64,000 nt of DNA from Cyclobacteriaceae bacterium (GTDB taxonomy: Bacteria; Bacteroidota; Bacteroidia; Cytophagales; Cyclobacteriaceae): NCBI GenBank assembly GCA_030584025.1, contig CP129487.1, forward strand, positions 3,997,001 through 4,061,000. The letters run 5' to 3'. A program made the translations under genes and the position numbers. This document shows positions 43,484 to 51,998 of this stretch, in pieces (position 1 is the stretch's first letter; each line of letters begins with the position of its first letter). The notes beneath the pieces are model-generated. The model was given only the letters and a program-made list of their open reading frames with translations. It was not told the DNA's origin and did not search any database.

Positions 43484-46400
43484 TTATTCTTTAGTAACAA
43501 CGCGAATCAACACTTTCAGCACTTGCTCATCCATGTCTACTTCCGTTGCGTTAACGACATTGTCTTTTATTTCCAGGCTTACGGCCTGAGTTTCGGTACT
43601 AATATATTGTTTAAATTCTGAAATGGCAGAAGTCATCGCTTCGCCATTGCGTTCTACTTCAATAGCAATTTTATCCAGCACCTCCATACCCATTTCCTTG
43701 CGCAGGTTTTGAATGCGGTTTACAAAATCACGGGCAATGCCTTCGCGTTTCAACTCATCCGTTAGGGTAACATCAAGCGCAACGGTTATGCCGCCTTCGC
43801 TGGCTACCGACCAGCCCGGAATATCTTCCGAGGAAATCAACACATCCTCCAGCACAATATCAAATCCACCTTTTGTAAGCGTGCCTTTCTTTTCCAGATG
43901 GGTGATGTCATCCTGATTAAAGAAGTTGATCACCGCAGAAACTTCTTTCATTTTAGGGCCGTACTGCTTACCCAGTTTTGCAAAGTTTGGTTTTACTTTT
44001 TTCACCAAAAGGCCTGAAGTATCATCAATGTATTCGATCGATTTGATGTTTACTTCTGCCTTAATAATTTCTTCAACACTGCGGATGCGTGTGGCGAATT
44101 TCTCATCCAACACGGGTAATAGAATCCGCTGCAGCGGTGTACGTACTTTTATTTTACTGTTTTTACGTAATGCGTGTGTCAGTGAACAAATCCTCTGAGC
44201 ATAGTCCATAGATTGTTCCAGATCAGCGTCAATGCGATTGGTTTCAGCTTTCACCAAATCCGTAAGATGAACAGACGCATGGCGTAAGGGCGTGTTGTTT
44301 GCTTTTGCCTTCTCGCGAATGTTGTCAGTAAGGTTTTTATATAACCACTCCGACACAAAAGGCGCTACTGGCGACATCAGTTGAGCCGTTACCATCAAAC
44401 ATTCATAGAGTGTATCGTATGCTGCTTTTTTATCGGCAAACAATTCACCGCGTTGCGAAGGTTGCCAGAAACGCTTACGATTCAGGCGCACATACCAGTT
44501 CGATAAATGATCGTTTACGAATTCCTGAATAGCGCGCGCTGCACGGGTCGGTTCGTATTCTTCGTAGGCTTTGGTTACTTCAACGATCAGCGTTTGAAGT
44601 TTGGAAATGATCCAGCGGTCAAGATGGGTGAGATCTTTTTGAACAGAAGTGTTCATCTCATCTTTCACATAGCCATCAATGTTGGCATACAATGCAAAGA
44701 ATGAGTAGGTATTGATTAGCGTTCCGAAGAACCTGCGTTGCACCTCGGTAATGCCATCCAAATCGAATTTGAGATTATCCCACGGTGGTGCATTTTCAAT
44801 CATGTACCAGCGCACCAGGTCGGGCCCGAACTTGTTAATCGTTTCAAACGGGTTTACCACATTGCCCTTGCTCTTCGACATCTTGTTGCCGTTTTTATCC
44901 AGCACAAGGCCGTTGGAGATTACGTTTTTAAAGGCTACGCTATCGAACAACATGGTGCCGATGGCGTGCAGGGTAAAAAACCAACCGCGGGTTTGGTCAA
45001 CGCCTTCGGCAATGAAATCTGCCGGGAACACTCCCCCTTGTCCCCCCTCGAGTGGAGAATGGGGGGTGTTGAGAGACGGAAATTTTTCACCATTTTCAAA
45101 TGGGTAATGAAACTGCGCGTAAGGCATCGCTCCACTATCAAACCAAACGTCAATCAGATCAGCTTCGCGATACATCGGCTGACCTGAGTCGCTTACCAGA
45201 ATGATTTCATCAACATAGGGACGATGCAAATCAATTGTCAATTGAGAATTGTCAATTGACAATTTTTGTGCGATGCCTGATGTCTTTGCCCTTTTTATCT
45301 CAGCTTGCAGTTCAGCTATCGATCCAATACATTTTTCTTCCTTCCCGTCTTTAGTTCTCCAGATGGGAAGCGGGGTGCCCCAGTAGCGTGAACGCGATAA
45401 GTTCCAGTCCACTAAATTTTCAAGCCAGTTGCCAAAGCGACCGGTACCGGTTGACTCAGGTTTCCAGTTGATGGTTTTGTTCAGCTCTACCATGCGGTCT
45501 TTCAGCGCGGTGGTTTTGATAAACCAGGAATCAAGCGGATAGTATAACACGGGTTTGTCTGTACGCCAGCAGTGCGGGTACGTGTGTTCGTACTTTTCTA
45601 CTTTAAACGCTTTGTTTTCTTCTTTTAAGATGATGGAGATGATTACATCCGTTGATTTATAATCCGGATTCGACTCATCTTCATCGGTATAGTTTTTAAC
45701 GTAGAAGTCGTTTTCAGTTAAAGGCTTATGCGTTTTGATGTTGTATTGTTCAACACCTTTCTTTAACCACGCACCAATTTCTTTTATAAACTTTCCTTTG
45801 CGGTCAACGGTTGGCACTTCGTTGTCGGCTTCATCTTTTACCGTAAGGGCAGGTATGCCGTTTTGTTTCGCTACGCGGAAGTCATCAGCACCAAACGTAG
45901 GTGAGGTGTGTACCACACCTGTACCATCTTCGGTGGTAACAAAGTCACCAGCCACTACCTGAAAAGCTTTGTCGGCATCGTACAACGGTTGGATGTACGG
46001 CATGAGTTGTTCGTAGCGGATGCCTACGAGTTTTTTTCCGGCAAATTCCTGAACGATTTCAAACGGAATTGCTTTATCACCAGGTTTATAATCGTCAAGT
46101 CTCAGGTCTTTGTTCTTTTCAGAAAAATATTTTCCAACCAGATCTTTTGCCAGTACAACACTTATGGGTTGATGCGTGTATGGATTAAAAGTGTTTACCT
46201 GAACATATGTGATCTTTTCGCCAATCGCGAGTGCAGTGTTTGATGGTAACGTCCACGGTGTGGTTGTCCAGGCGAGGATGTACACCCCCCTATCTCCCCC
46301 CTTCAGGGGGGACGGAAGGGGGGTGAAAAGAAACGCTGATTGCGCATCCCGCCTCACCTTAAACTGTGCCACAATAGATGTATCCTTTACATCTTTATAG

Positions 46401-47002
46401 CAGCCGGGCAAATTCAACTCGTGCGAGCTTAAGCCGGTGCCGGCAGCCGGTGAGTAAGGCTGAATGGTGTAGCCTTTGTAGAGCAATCCTTTATCATAAA
46501 ATTGCTTCAGTATCCACCACAGGCTTTCAATGTATTTTGAATCATAGGTGATGTATGGATCATTCAGGTCAACCCAGTAGCCCATTTTCATGGTCAGGTC
46601 ATCCCACTGATCTTTATACATCATTACCGTTTCACGGCATTTCTGATTGTATTCTTCAATGGAGATTTTTTTGCCGATGTCATCTTTGGTAATGCCCAGT
46701 TGTTTTTCCACCTGCAGTTCAACCGGCAGTCCGTGAGTGTCCCAGCCGCCTTTGCGTTTTACCTGGTAGCCCTGCAACGTTTTAAACCGACAGAAAATAT
46801 CTTTTACCGTACGCGCCATTACGTGGTGAATGCCAGGTGTGCCGTTAGCCGATGGGGGACCTTCATAAAAGGTAAAGGCTTGTGACCCCTCGCGGTTGCT
46901 CACTGATTTTTCAAAAATGCTTTCCCGCTTCCAGAAGTCGAGGATATCGGTTGCCAGTTGGGCGTAATTCAGGTCTGCCGGTTCTTTGTACTTTTCACTC
47001 AT
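43484..47002 (-). CDS. ileS: Isoleucine-tRNA ligase (type 2) with palindromic insertions
   Basis: A 1172-residue class I aminoacyl-tRNA synthetase that charges tRNA-Ile. The HIGH-type motif is GIHHVMAR near residue 58 and KMSKS is intact near residue 706 (GNKMSKSKGNV). The CP1 editing domain starts around ILAWTTTPWTLP. Sequence style matches the eukaryote-like type 2 enzyme, whose members are generally little inhibited by mupirocin. Three short segments look foreign and coincide with DNA palindromes: TPLPSPLKGGDRGV (about residues 226-240), KLSIDNSQLTI (about 580-591) and NTPHSPLEGGQGGV (about 645-659). All keep the frame. lspA follows immediately and a -7 box precedes. Confidence 0.97.
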   Translation of the reverse strand: MSEKYKEPADLNYAQLATDILDFWKRESIFEKSVSNREGSQAFTFYEGPPSANGTPGIHHVMARTVKDIFCRFKTLQGYQVKRKGGWDTHGLPVELQVEKQLGITKDDIGKKISIEEYNQKCRETVMMYKDQWDDLTMKMGYWVDLNDPYITYDSKYIESLWWILKQFYDKGLLYKGYTIQPYSPAAGTGLSSHELNLPGCYKDVKDTSIVAQFKVRRDAQSAFLFTPLPSPLKGGDRGVYILAWTTTPWTLPSNTALAIGEKITYVQVNTFNPYTHQPISVVLAKDLVGKYFSEKNKDLRLDDYKPGDKAIPFEIVQEFAGKKLVGIRYEQLMPYIQPLYDADKAFQVVAGDFVTTEDGTGVVHTSPTFGADDFRVAKQNGIPALTVKDEADNEVPTVDRKGKFIKEIGAWLKKGVEQYNIKTHKPLTENDFYVKNYTDEDESNPDYKSTDVIISIILKEENKAFKVEKYEHTYPHCWRTDKPVLYYPLDSWFIKTTALKDRMVELNKTINWKPESTGTGRFGNWLENLVDWNLSRSRYWGTPLPIWRTKDGKEEKCIGSIAELQAEIKRAKTSGIAQKLSIDNSQLTIDLHRPYVDEIILVSDSGQPMYREADLIDVWFDSGAMPYAQFHYPFENGEKFPSLNTPHSPLEGGQGGVFPADFIAEGVDQTRGWFFTLHAIGTMLFDSVAFKNVISNGLVLDKNGNKMSKSKGNVVNPFETINKFGPDLVRWYMIENAPPWDNLKFDLDGITEVQRRFFGTLINTYSFFALYANIDGYVKDEMNTSVQKDLTHLDRWIISKLQTLIVEVTKAYEEYEPTRAARAIQEFVNDHLSNWYVRLNRKRFWQPSQRGELFADKKAAYDTLYECLMVTAQLMSPVAPFVSEWLYKNLTDNIREKAKANNTPLRHASVHLTDLVKAETNRIDADLEQSMDYAQRICSLTHALRKNSKIKVRTPLQRILLPVLDEKFATRIRSVEEIIKAEVNIKSIEYIDDTSGLLVKKVKPNFAKLGKQYGPKMKEVSAVINFFNQDDITHLEKKGTLTKGGFDIVLEDVLISSEDIPGWSVASEGGITVALDVTLTDELKREGIARDFVNRIQNLRKEMGMEVLDKIAIEVERNGEAMTSAISEFKQYISTETQAVSLEIKDNVVNATEVDMDEQVLKVLIRVVTKE
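45027..45070. repeat. Palindromic element 2 inside ileS (GC-rich family)
   Basis: A 44-base imperfect inverted repeat running from aacactccccctt to tggggggtgtt, encoding NTPHSPLEGGQGGV in IleS. It resembles the element at 46283-46324 in sequence and in the peptide it encodes. Confidence 0.8.
45231..45263. repeat. Palindromic element 3 inside ileS (AT-rich 'caattgtcaattg')
   Basis: caattgtcaattg and ttgtcaattgacaatt form an inverted repeat around a short centre, encoding KLSIDNSQLTI in IleS. The unit differs from elements 1 and 2. Confidence 0.8.
46283..46324. repeat. Palindromic element 1 inside ileS (GC-rich family)
   Basis: cacccccctatctcccccc, loop ttca, ggggggacggaaggggggtg: a hairpin with a stem of about 19 bp and few mismatches, encoding TPLPSPLKGGDRGV in IleS. 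Confidence 0.85.
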
Positions 47003-47049
47003 TGCGCAAAAACTATCCGTAATCGTTGATTTTCAACTGAATAAGAGCG

Positions 47050-47057
47050 CAAAGATA
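47050..47057 (-). promoter_or_regulatory. -7 promoter box (TATCTTTG) for ileS-lspA
   Basis: Exact minus-strand match to TAnnTTTG, 48 bases upstream of the ileS start. Confidence 0.5.
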
Positions 47058-47103
47058 AGGCAGGGAATGTGAAATCCGAACGTAGAAAACAGGGCTTTTC
47101 AGC

Positions 47104-49521
47104 CTATTCTGCAGCCGGGTGACGGTTGTGGATTTTGATCTTACTCAGGTCAATTTCTTCGTCTTCAGCCTCCGAATAAAATCCGGCTTCCACCTCTTCA
47201 ATCAGCGTATGCTTTTCGCCTTGTCGGTGTTGCCGATCGAATGTCATAATCAGGGCTGGCAACAGAATCAGGTTGGTGCACATGGAAATACCCAGGGTGA
47301 TGGAGGTTAGTACACCCAGCGCAATGGTGCCGCCAAATGAAGAGAAAGCAAAAATGATAAACCCAGCCAGTAACACGATGGAGGTATAGACCATGCTTTT
47401 TCCTACTTCCAGAATGGTAGCGCTTACGGCTACCGGCACAAAAAATCTTTTGGCATGAAGTTCCTGCCGGTACTTGGCTAAAAAGTGAATGGAATAATCA
47501 ACGGAAATACCAAAGGCTATGCTAAAGATAAGAACCGTGCTCGGCTTTAGTGGAACACCAAAGTAACCCATCAATGAAGCGGTGATCATCATGGGAATAA
47601 TGTTGGGAATCAGTGCAATGATGATCATGCGGATGTTGGCAAACAAAAAGCCCATCGTTAACGCGATCAATCCAAAAGCCAGCAGCAAACTTCCTTTCAG
47701 GTTATTAATAAGAAAGGAATTACCCTTGATAAACAGGGGAGTGGTTCCGGTAATTTTTACGGTGATGTCCGTATCCGTGAACAATGTATCAATTCGGGGT
47801 TGGATAACCTGGTTGATCAACGAATCCATTTTATCAGAACCAATATCGGCAACCTGCAACGAGATGCGCATAGTTTGTAGCGTGGAATCAACAAACGAAT
47901 TGAAAAGTCCCGATGCATCGGATTGTCCTTTCAGGTATGGCAAAATAAAATTACGCTCGCGATTATCGGGTAAGGAGTAGCGTGCCGGGTTGTTGTTATA
48001 AAACGCCTGCTTGGCAGCTTTTACAAAACTTACAATAGAAACCGGTTTTGAAATGGGTTGGAGTGAATCCAAAAACAGTTCGAACTCGTCAATCTTTTGC
48101 AGGTTCTTTACATCAATTACGCCCCTGCGTTTTCCGGTGTCCACCACCATTTCCAGCGGCATCACTCCGCTGAAATGTTCTTCAAAAAATTTCAGATCTT
48201 GTTTTTCCGTGCTGTTCTCTGGCAGATCATCCACCATAAACGAAACCGTGTGGATGCGCCACATGCCAATCACTGCAAAGCCAACCAATACAATGGTAAT
48301 GGAGTAAATCATGGCGCGGTGACGGTGTACACTTAAATCAATTCCGGTTAAGAGTGTATCAATCAGTTTGAAATCAAGATGACGTAAATGCTTTGCCGAT
48401 GGTGGTGGCATCCACGAGAACACACCGGGAATTAAAATCAAGCTCACCACAAAGGTGGCCATCACATTAATACCCGCTACAATACCAAACTCACGAAGTA
48501 TGGTGATGTCGGCAGTTAGTAATACAAGAAAGCCAATCGCTGTTGTAAGATTAGTCAGAAAGGTTGCTACACCTACTTTACGAATTACCCGACTGATAGC
48601 CAGCATTTTGTTGCCGTGCGCAGCAAACTCTGCGTGGTATTTATTCATCAGGTAAATGGCATTGGGTATTCCGATTACCACAATGATGGGGGGAATCATT
48701 CCACTTAGTAAGGTGATCTTAAAGCCAAACAATGCAATTGTTCCAAGCACCCACACCACCACGATACCGATCACCAGCAACGGAAAGATCATGGCGCGGA
48801 ATGAGCGGAAGAAAATCAACAGGATGATTCCGGTAACTACAACTGATAGGGCCAGGAAAATTTTTAGTTCTGCACTCACCCGTTGTGCAATCACTGAACG
48901 CACAAACGGAAGTCCGGCATAATGCAATTCTATTCCTGTGCTTTCCTTGAAGTGGCCACCACGTTCAATGATTTCGTTCGTCACGTCCATTCTGCGGACG
49001 GAGTTCAGGTATTCCTTGTTTATCGAAATCAGAATGGCGATTGCTCCATTTTGCTGATTGACAATTTGCCCGAGGTAGAACTTTTGTTTTTTGGCTTCAA
49101 TTAATAAACTGTCTAGCTCTTCCTGACTTTTTATTTTGCCGGGAAAAATGTCAACGAGGTTGAATTTTTTCTGCGCGGTGTCTTTCTCAATCATTTTGAT
49201 TTGCGGAAGCGAGATCACTTCATTCACACCGGGTATCTGCCGAACGGAGACACAAAACTCACGCAGCTTTTCGAAATTTTTGTATTGATAGATGGTGCTG
49301 TCTTTCAATCCAACGGCAACAATGCCACCATCTTCACCAAATTGTTGCTTGAACTGATCGAAAAAAACCTGCTCAGGATCATTGGCAGGTACCGTGCCCC
49401 TGAAATCGTAACTCATCTCTACAGTTCGACCATGGTAGCCCATGAAAACCGTGATGATTGCAATTAAAATGAAGAGCGGAAGCCGGTACGAAATAATAAA
49501 GTGCGCAAGGGATGTCCACAT
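47104..49521 (-). CDS. MMPL/RND superfamily transporter
   Basis: An 805-residue exporter of the RND superfamily, MMPL branch. It shows the duplicated layout: one helix, a large periplasmic domain, five to six helices, then the same again. Repeated hallmark segments are IPNAIYLMNKYHAEFA in the first half and FGISVDYSIHFLAKYRQE in the second, the latter bearing the Asp-Tyr pair of the proton relay. The C-terminal tail is acidic. Family members move lipids, hopanoids or drugs; the substrate is unknown. It has its own -7 box and stands alone. Confidence 0.93.
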   Translation of the reverse strand: MWTSLAHFIISYRLPLFILIAIITVFMGYHGRTVEMSYDFRGTVPANDPEQVFFDQFKQQFGEDGGIVAVGLKDSTIYQYKNFEKLREFCVSVRQIPGVNEVISLPQIKMIEKDTAQKKFNLVDIFPGKIKSQEELDSLLIEAKKQKFYLGQIVNQQNGAIAILISINKEYLNSVRRMDVTNEIIERGGHFKESTGIELHYAGLPFVRSVIAQRVSAELKIFLALSVVVTGIILLIFFRSFRAMIFPLLVIGIVVVWVLGTIALFGFKITLLSGMIPPIIVVIGIPNAIYLMNKYHAEFAAHGNKMLAISRVIRKVGVATFLTNLTTAIGFLVLLTADITILREFGIVAGINVMATFVVSLILIPGVFSWMPPPSAKHLRHLDFKLIDTLLTGIDLSVHRHRAMIYSITIVLVGFAVIGMWRIHTVSFMVDDLPENSTEKQDLKFFEEHFSGVMPLEMVVDTGKRRGVIDVKNLQKIDEFELFLDSLQPISKPVSIVSFVKAAKQAFYNNNPARYSLPDNRERNFILPYLKGQSDASGLFNSFVDSTLQTMRISLQVADIGSDKMDSLINQVIQPRIDTLFTDTDITVKITGTTPLFIKGNSFLINNLKGSLLLAFGLIALTMGFLFANIRMIIIALIPNIIPMMITASLMGYFGVPLKPSTVLIFSIAFGISVDYSIHFLAKYRQELHAKRFFVPVAVSATILEVGKSMVYTSIVLLAGFIIFAFSSFGGTIALGVLTSITLGISMCTNLILLPALIMTFDRQHRQGEKHTLIEEVEAGFYSEAEDEEIDLSKIKIHNRHPAAE

Positions 49522-49555
49522 GGTGAATTGGTGTCTGGATGCGGAAATTAAGCTC

Positions 49556-49563
49556 CAAAGCTA
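49556..49563 (-). promoter_or_regulatory. -7 promoter box (TAGCTTTG) for MMPL transporter
   Basis: Minus-strand TAnnTTTG match 35 bases upstream of the transporter start. Confidence 0.45.
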
Positions 49564-49584
49564 ATGATTTACAGGGTTTTTACC

Positions 49585-50382
49585 CTATGAAAAGTGAAGA
49601 ATGGGGTCCTGATTAAGCAGTTTGGCAAGGATGGCGTAAACCTCCGGCAAGGCGTTTTTAAACTCGGCTGGTCGTTCAAAAAAGTTCTCTACAGCCACGG
49701 CAAAAAATTCATGTGGGTTGGCACAAGCATAGGCGCGCAGAAATGTATCTTCTGAAGAAGGGAGGCTGCACAACTGACGCGCATACGTGTCAAATTGTTC
49801 TACCAACGCATCATCAAAGAAATTGTATTCATCGTTGTGAATGATGTTCTCTAAGCGAAGAGCATGCGCCATTTCGTGCAATCCCAGGTTAACGGAATCA
49901 TTTGTATAGATGTATCCATCCACAAAACTTTTCCAGCTTAACACAATCGCACCAAAGGCTGGGTTTACTTCGCCTTTATGAAAACGTTTGCTTATGGAAG
50001 AATAGTAATCGGTAGGATAAATCAGAATTTTATCGAAGTGTTGCAGGTACACGCGCGGCAAACCGAATGTCAACTGGACCGCACACGCACCAATCATCAC
50101 TTTCATTTCATCCGTAACCGGTCTGAACTGGCGCGGAATAAATTTCTTACTCATGATAAAGTAGAGCAGCTTCTGCTCAAACGCATGTTGTTGTTGCGTG
50201 TTCAGCCGGTTGTAGTACCCAAAGTATTTCTGTAAGATTTCTTTGTAGTGGTTGGGAAACGGGAGAATAGTTGAACGAATAGGCGCAGTCATCCGACCCA
50301 CTTCTTCATAGGCAACTTCCAGTTGATTGCGGTAGTAGACCACTACAACAATGAAACCTACTACCACAATGAAGAAAACCAT
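49585..50382 (-). CDS. MtfA-like zinc peptidase (M90 family)
   Basis: A 265-residue protein with an N-terminal membrane helix (FFIVVVGFIVVVVYY) and a peptidase domain of the MtfA (Mlc titration factor A) family. The zinc motif HEMAH lies at about residues 169-173 in NLGLHEMAHALRLEN. A downstream Glu in NPHEFFAVAVENFFERP likely supplies the third ligand. E. coli MtfA is cytosolic and affects glucose-phosphotransferase regulation; the membrane anchor here suggests a different setting, so only the peptidase class is claimed. It lies nine bases downstream of glyS on the same strand and may be cotranscribed. Confidence 0.9.
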   Translation of the reverse strand: MVFFIVVVGFIVVVVYYRNQLEVAYEEVGRMTAPIRSTILPFPNHYKEILQKYFGYYNRLNTQQQHAFEQKLLYFIMSKKFIPRQFRPVTDEMKVMIGACAVQLTFGLPRVYLQHFDKILIYPTDYYSSISKRFHKGEVNPAFGAIVLSWKSFVDGYIYTNDSVNLGLHEMAHALRLENIIHNDEYNFFDDALVEQFDTYARQLCSLPSSEDTFLRAYACANPHEFFAVAVENFFERPAEFKNALPEVYAILAKLLNQDPILHFS

Positions 50383-50391
50383 GCGTTGATA

Positions 50392-51933
50392 TTAAATCCT
50401 TTTCAGGATGTTATTGATGGAACAAGCTTGTGTGAGCGTATCCTTTAGCGAGCTGACCGGAACGCGTTCCTGTTCCATCGTATCGCGGTGGCGAATGGTT
50501 ACGGTGTTGTCCTGAAGCGTTTGGTGATCAACCGTTACACAGTAGGGGGTGCCGATGGCGTCCTGCCTACGGTAGCGTTTTCCAATGGCATCTTTTTCTT
50601 CATAGAAGCAACGCACATGAAATTTCAACTCGTTCATGATTTCCATCGCCTTTTCAGGAAGCCCGTCTTTTTTGGTGAGCGGAAGTATGGCAACCTTGTT
50701 GGGTGCCAACGGGGCAGGAATACGCAACACCACACGCTCACTGCCATCGGCCAGTTTTTCTTCTTTGTATGAAGTAGAAAGTACAGCGAGAAACATCCGG
50801 TCGAGACCAATGGAAGTTTCAACTACATATGGTATGTAATTCTGATTGTCTTCCGGATCAAAGTACTGCAGTTTTTTGCCGCTGTATTTTTCGTGGCTTT
50901 TTAAGTCAAAGTCGGTGCGTGAATGAATGCCCTCAAGCTCGCGGAAGCCCATCGGGAAATTGAACTGGATATCACAAGCTGCGTTTGCGTAGTGCGCCAG
51001 GTTCAGGTGATCGTGGAAGCGATAGTTCTCTTCACCCAAGCCGAGCGCTTTGTGCCATTTCATGCGCTTCTCCTTCCAGAACTCGTACCATTTCATTTCT
51101 TCGCCCGGCTTCACAAAAAACTGCATTTCCATTTGTTCAAATTCGCGCATACGGAAAATGAACTGGCGCGCTACAATCTCATTTCGAAATGCTTTACCAA
51201 TTTGCGCGATGCCGAACGGTATTTTCATGCGCCCGGTTTTTTGCACGTTTAAAAAGTTTACAAAAATCCCTTGAGCCGTTTCGGGGCGGAGGTAAATCTT
51301 GTTGGCATCATCGGCTACCGAGCCCATTTCTGTTGAAAACATCAGGTTGAACTGGCGTACATCTGTCCAGTTGCGCGAGCCGGAAATCGGATCGGCTATT
51401 TCCAGGTCAATGATCAGTTGCTTCAGGGCTTCCATGTTTCCGGAACCCAACGCATCTTTCATTTTGTCATTTACCTCATCAATCTTTTTTTGATACTCTA
51501 TCACACGCGCATTGGTAGTCACAAACATGTTGCGATCAAAGTTTTCAAAGCGTTTGGCAGCCTTTTCAACTTCCTTTTCAATTTTTTCTTCCAACTTTTC
51601 AATGTAGCCTTCAATCAGCTGATCAGCACGGTAGCGCTTTTTCGAATCTTTATTATCGATCATCGGATCGTTAAACGCATCTACGTGGCCGGAGGCTTTC
51701 CAGGTAGTGGGGTGCATGAAAATGGCGGCATCGATGCCCACAATGTTTTCGTGGAGCATGGTCATGAATTTCCACCAGTACTCCTTAATATTATTCTTCA
51801 GTTCTGCGCCATTCTGACCGTAGTCGTACACGGCACTGAGTCCGTCATAAATCTCGCTGGAAGGAAAAATAAACCCATACTCCTTGGCATGGGCGATCAC
51901 ATTCTTAAACAGGTTGTCTTCTTGATTCGCCAT
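50392..51933 (-). CDS. glyS: Glycine-tRNA ligase (single-chain dimeric type)
   Basis: A 513-residue class II glycyl-tRNA synthetase of the alpha2 type found in archaea, eukaryotes and many bacteria, not the two-chain type of E. coli. The start at 51933 (ANQEDNLFKNVIAHAKEYGF) is chosen as the second Met of the open frame. Motif 2 is in QIGKAFRNEIVARQFIFRMREFEQME and motif 3 in SIGLDRMFLAVL. The anticodon-binding domain fills the last 100 residues. A -7 box lies only six bases before the ATG. The MtfA-like gene follows. Confidence 0.96.
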   Translation of the reverse strand: MANQEDNLFKNVIAHAKEYGFIFPSSEIYDGLSAVYDYGQNGAELKNNIKEYWWKFMTMLHENIVGIDAAIFMHPTTWKASGHVDAFNDPMIDNKDSKKRYRADQLIEGYIEKLEEKIEKEVEKAAKRFENFDRNMFVTTNARVIEYQKKIDEVNDKMKDALGSGNMEALKQLIIDLEIADPISGSRNWTDVRQFNLMFSTEMGSVADDANKIYLRPETAQGIFVNFLNVQKTGRMKIPFGIAQIGKAFRNEIVARQFIFRMREFEQMEMQFFVKPGEEMKWYEFWKEKRMKWHKALGLGEENYRFHDHLNLAHYANAACDIQFNFPMGFRELEGIHSRTDFDLKSHEKYSGKKLQYFDPEDNQNYIPYVVETSIGLDRMFLAVLSTSYKEEKLADGSERVVLRIPAPLAPNKVAILPLTKKDGLPEKAMEIMNELKFHVRCFYEEKDAIGKRYRRQDAIGTPYCVTVDHQTLQDNTVTIRHRDTMEQERVPVSSLKDTLTQACSINNILKRI

Positions 51934-51939
51934 AAGGCG

Positions 51940-51947
51940 CAAATATA
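51940..51947 (-). promoter_or_regulatory. -7 promoter box (TATATTTG) for glyS
   Basis: Exact minus-strand TAnnTTTG match separated by six bases from the glyS ATG; implies a transcript with almost no leader if active. Confidence 0.5.
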
Positions 51948-51998
51948 AGACTTGGGTGAATGATTACCGGATTCTCCCAAAAACTTCCGCAGAAGCTA

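Noticed and set aside
43484..47002. Sequencing error or frameshift explaining the extra peptides in ileS
   Set aside because: All three segments keep the frame and coincide exactly with palindromes, and both flanks remain conserved synthetase sequence.
50923..51948. Open frames antisense to glyS
   Set aside because: They mirror the codons of glyS, with no recognisable motif and no promoter box.
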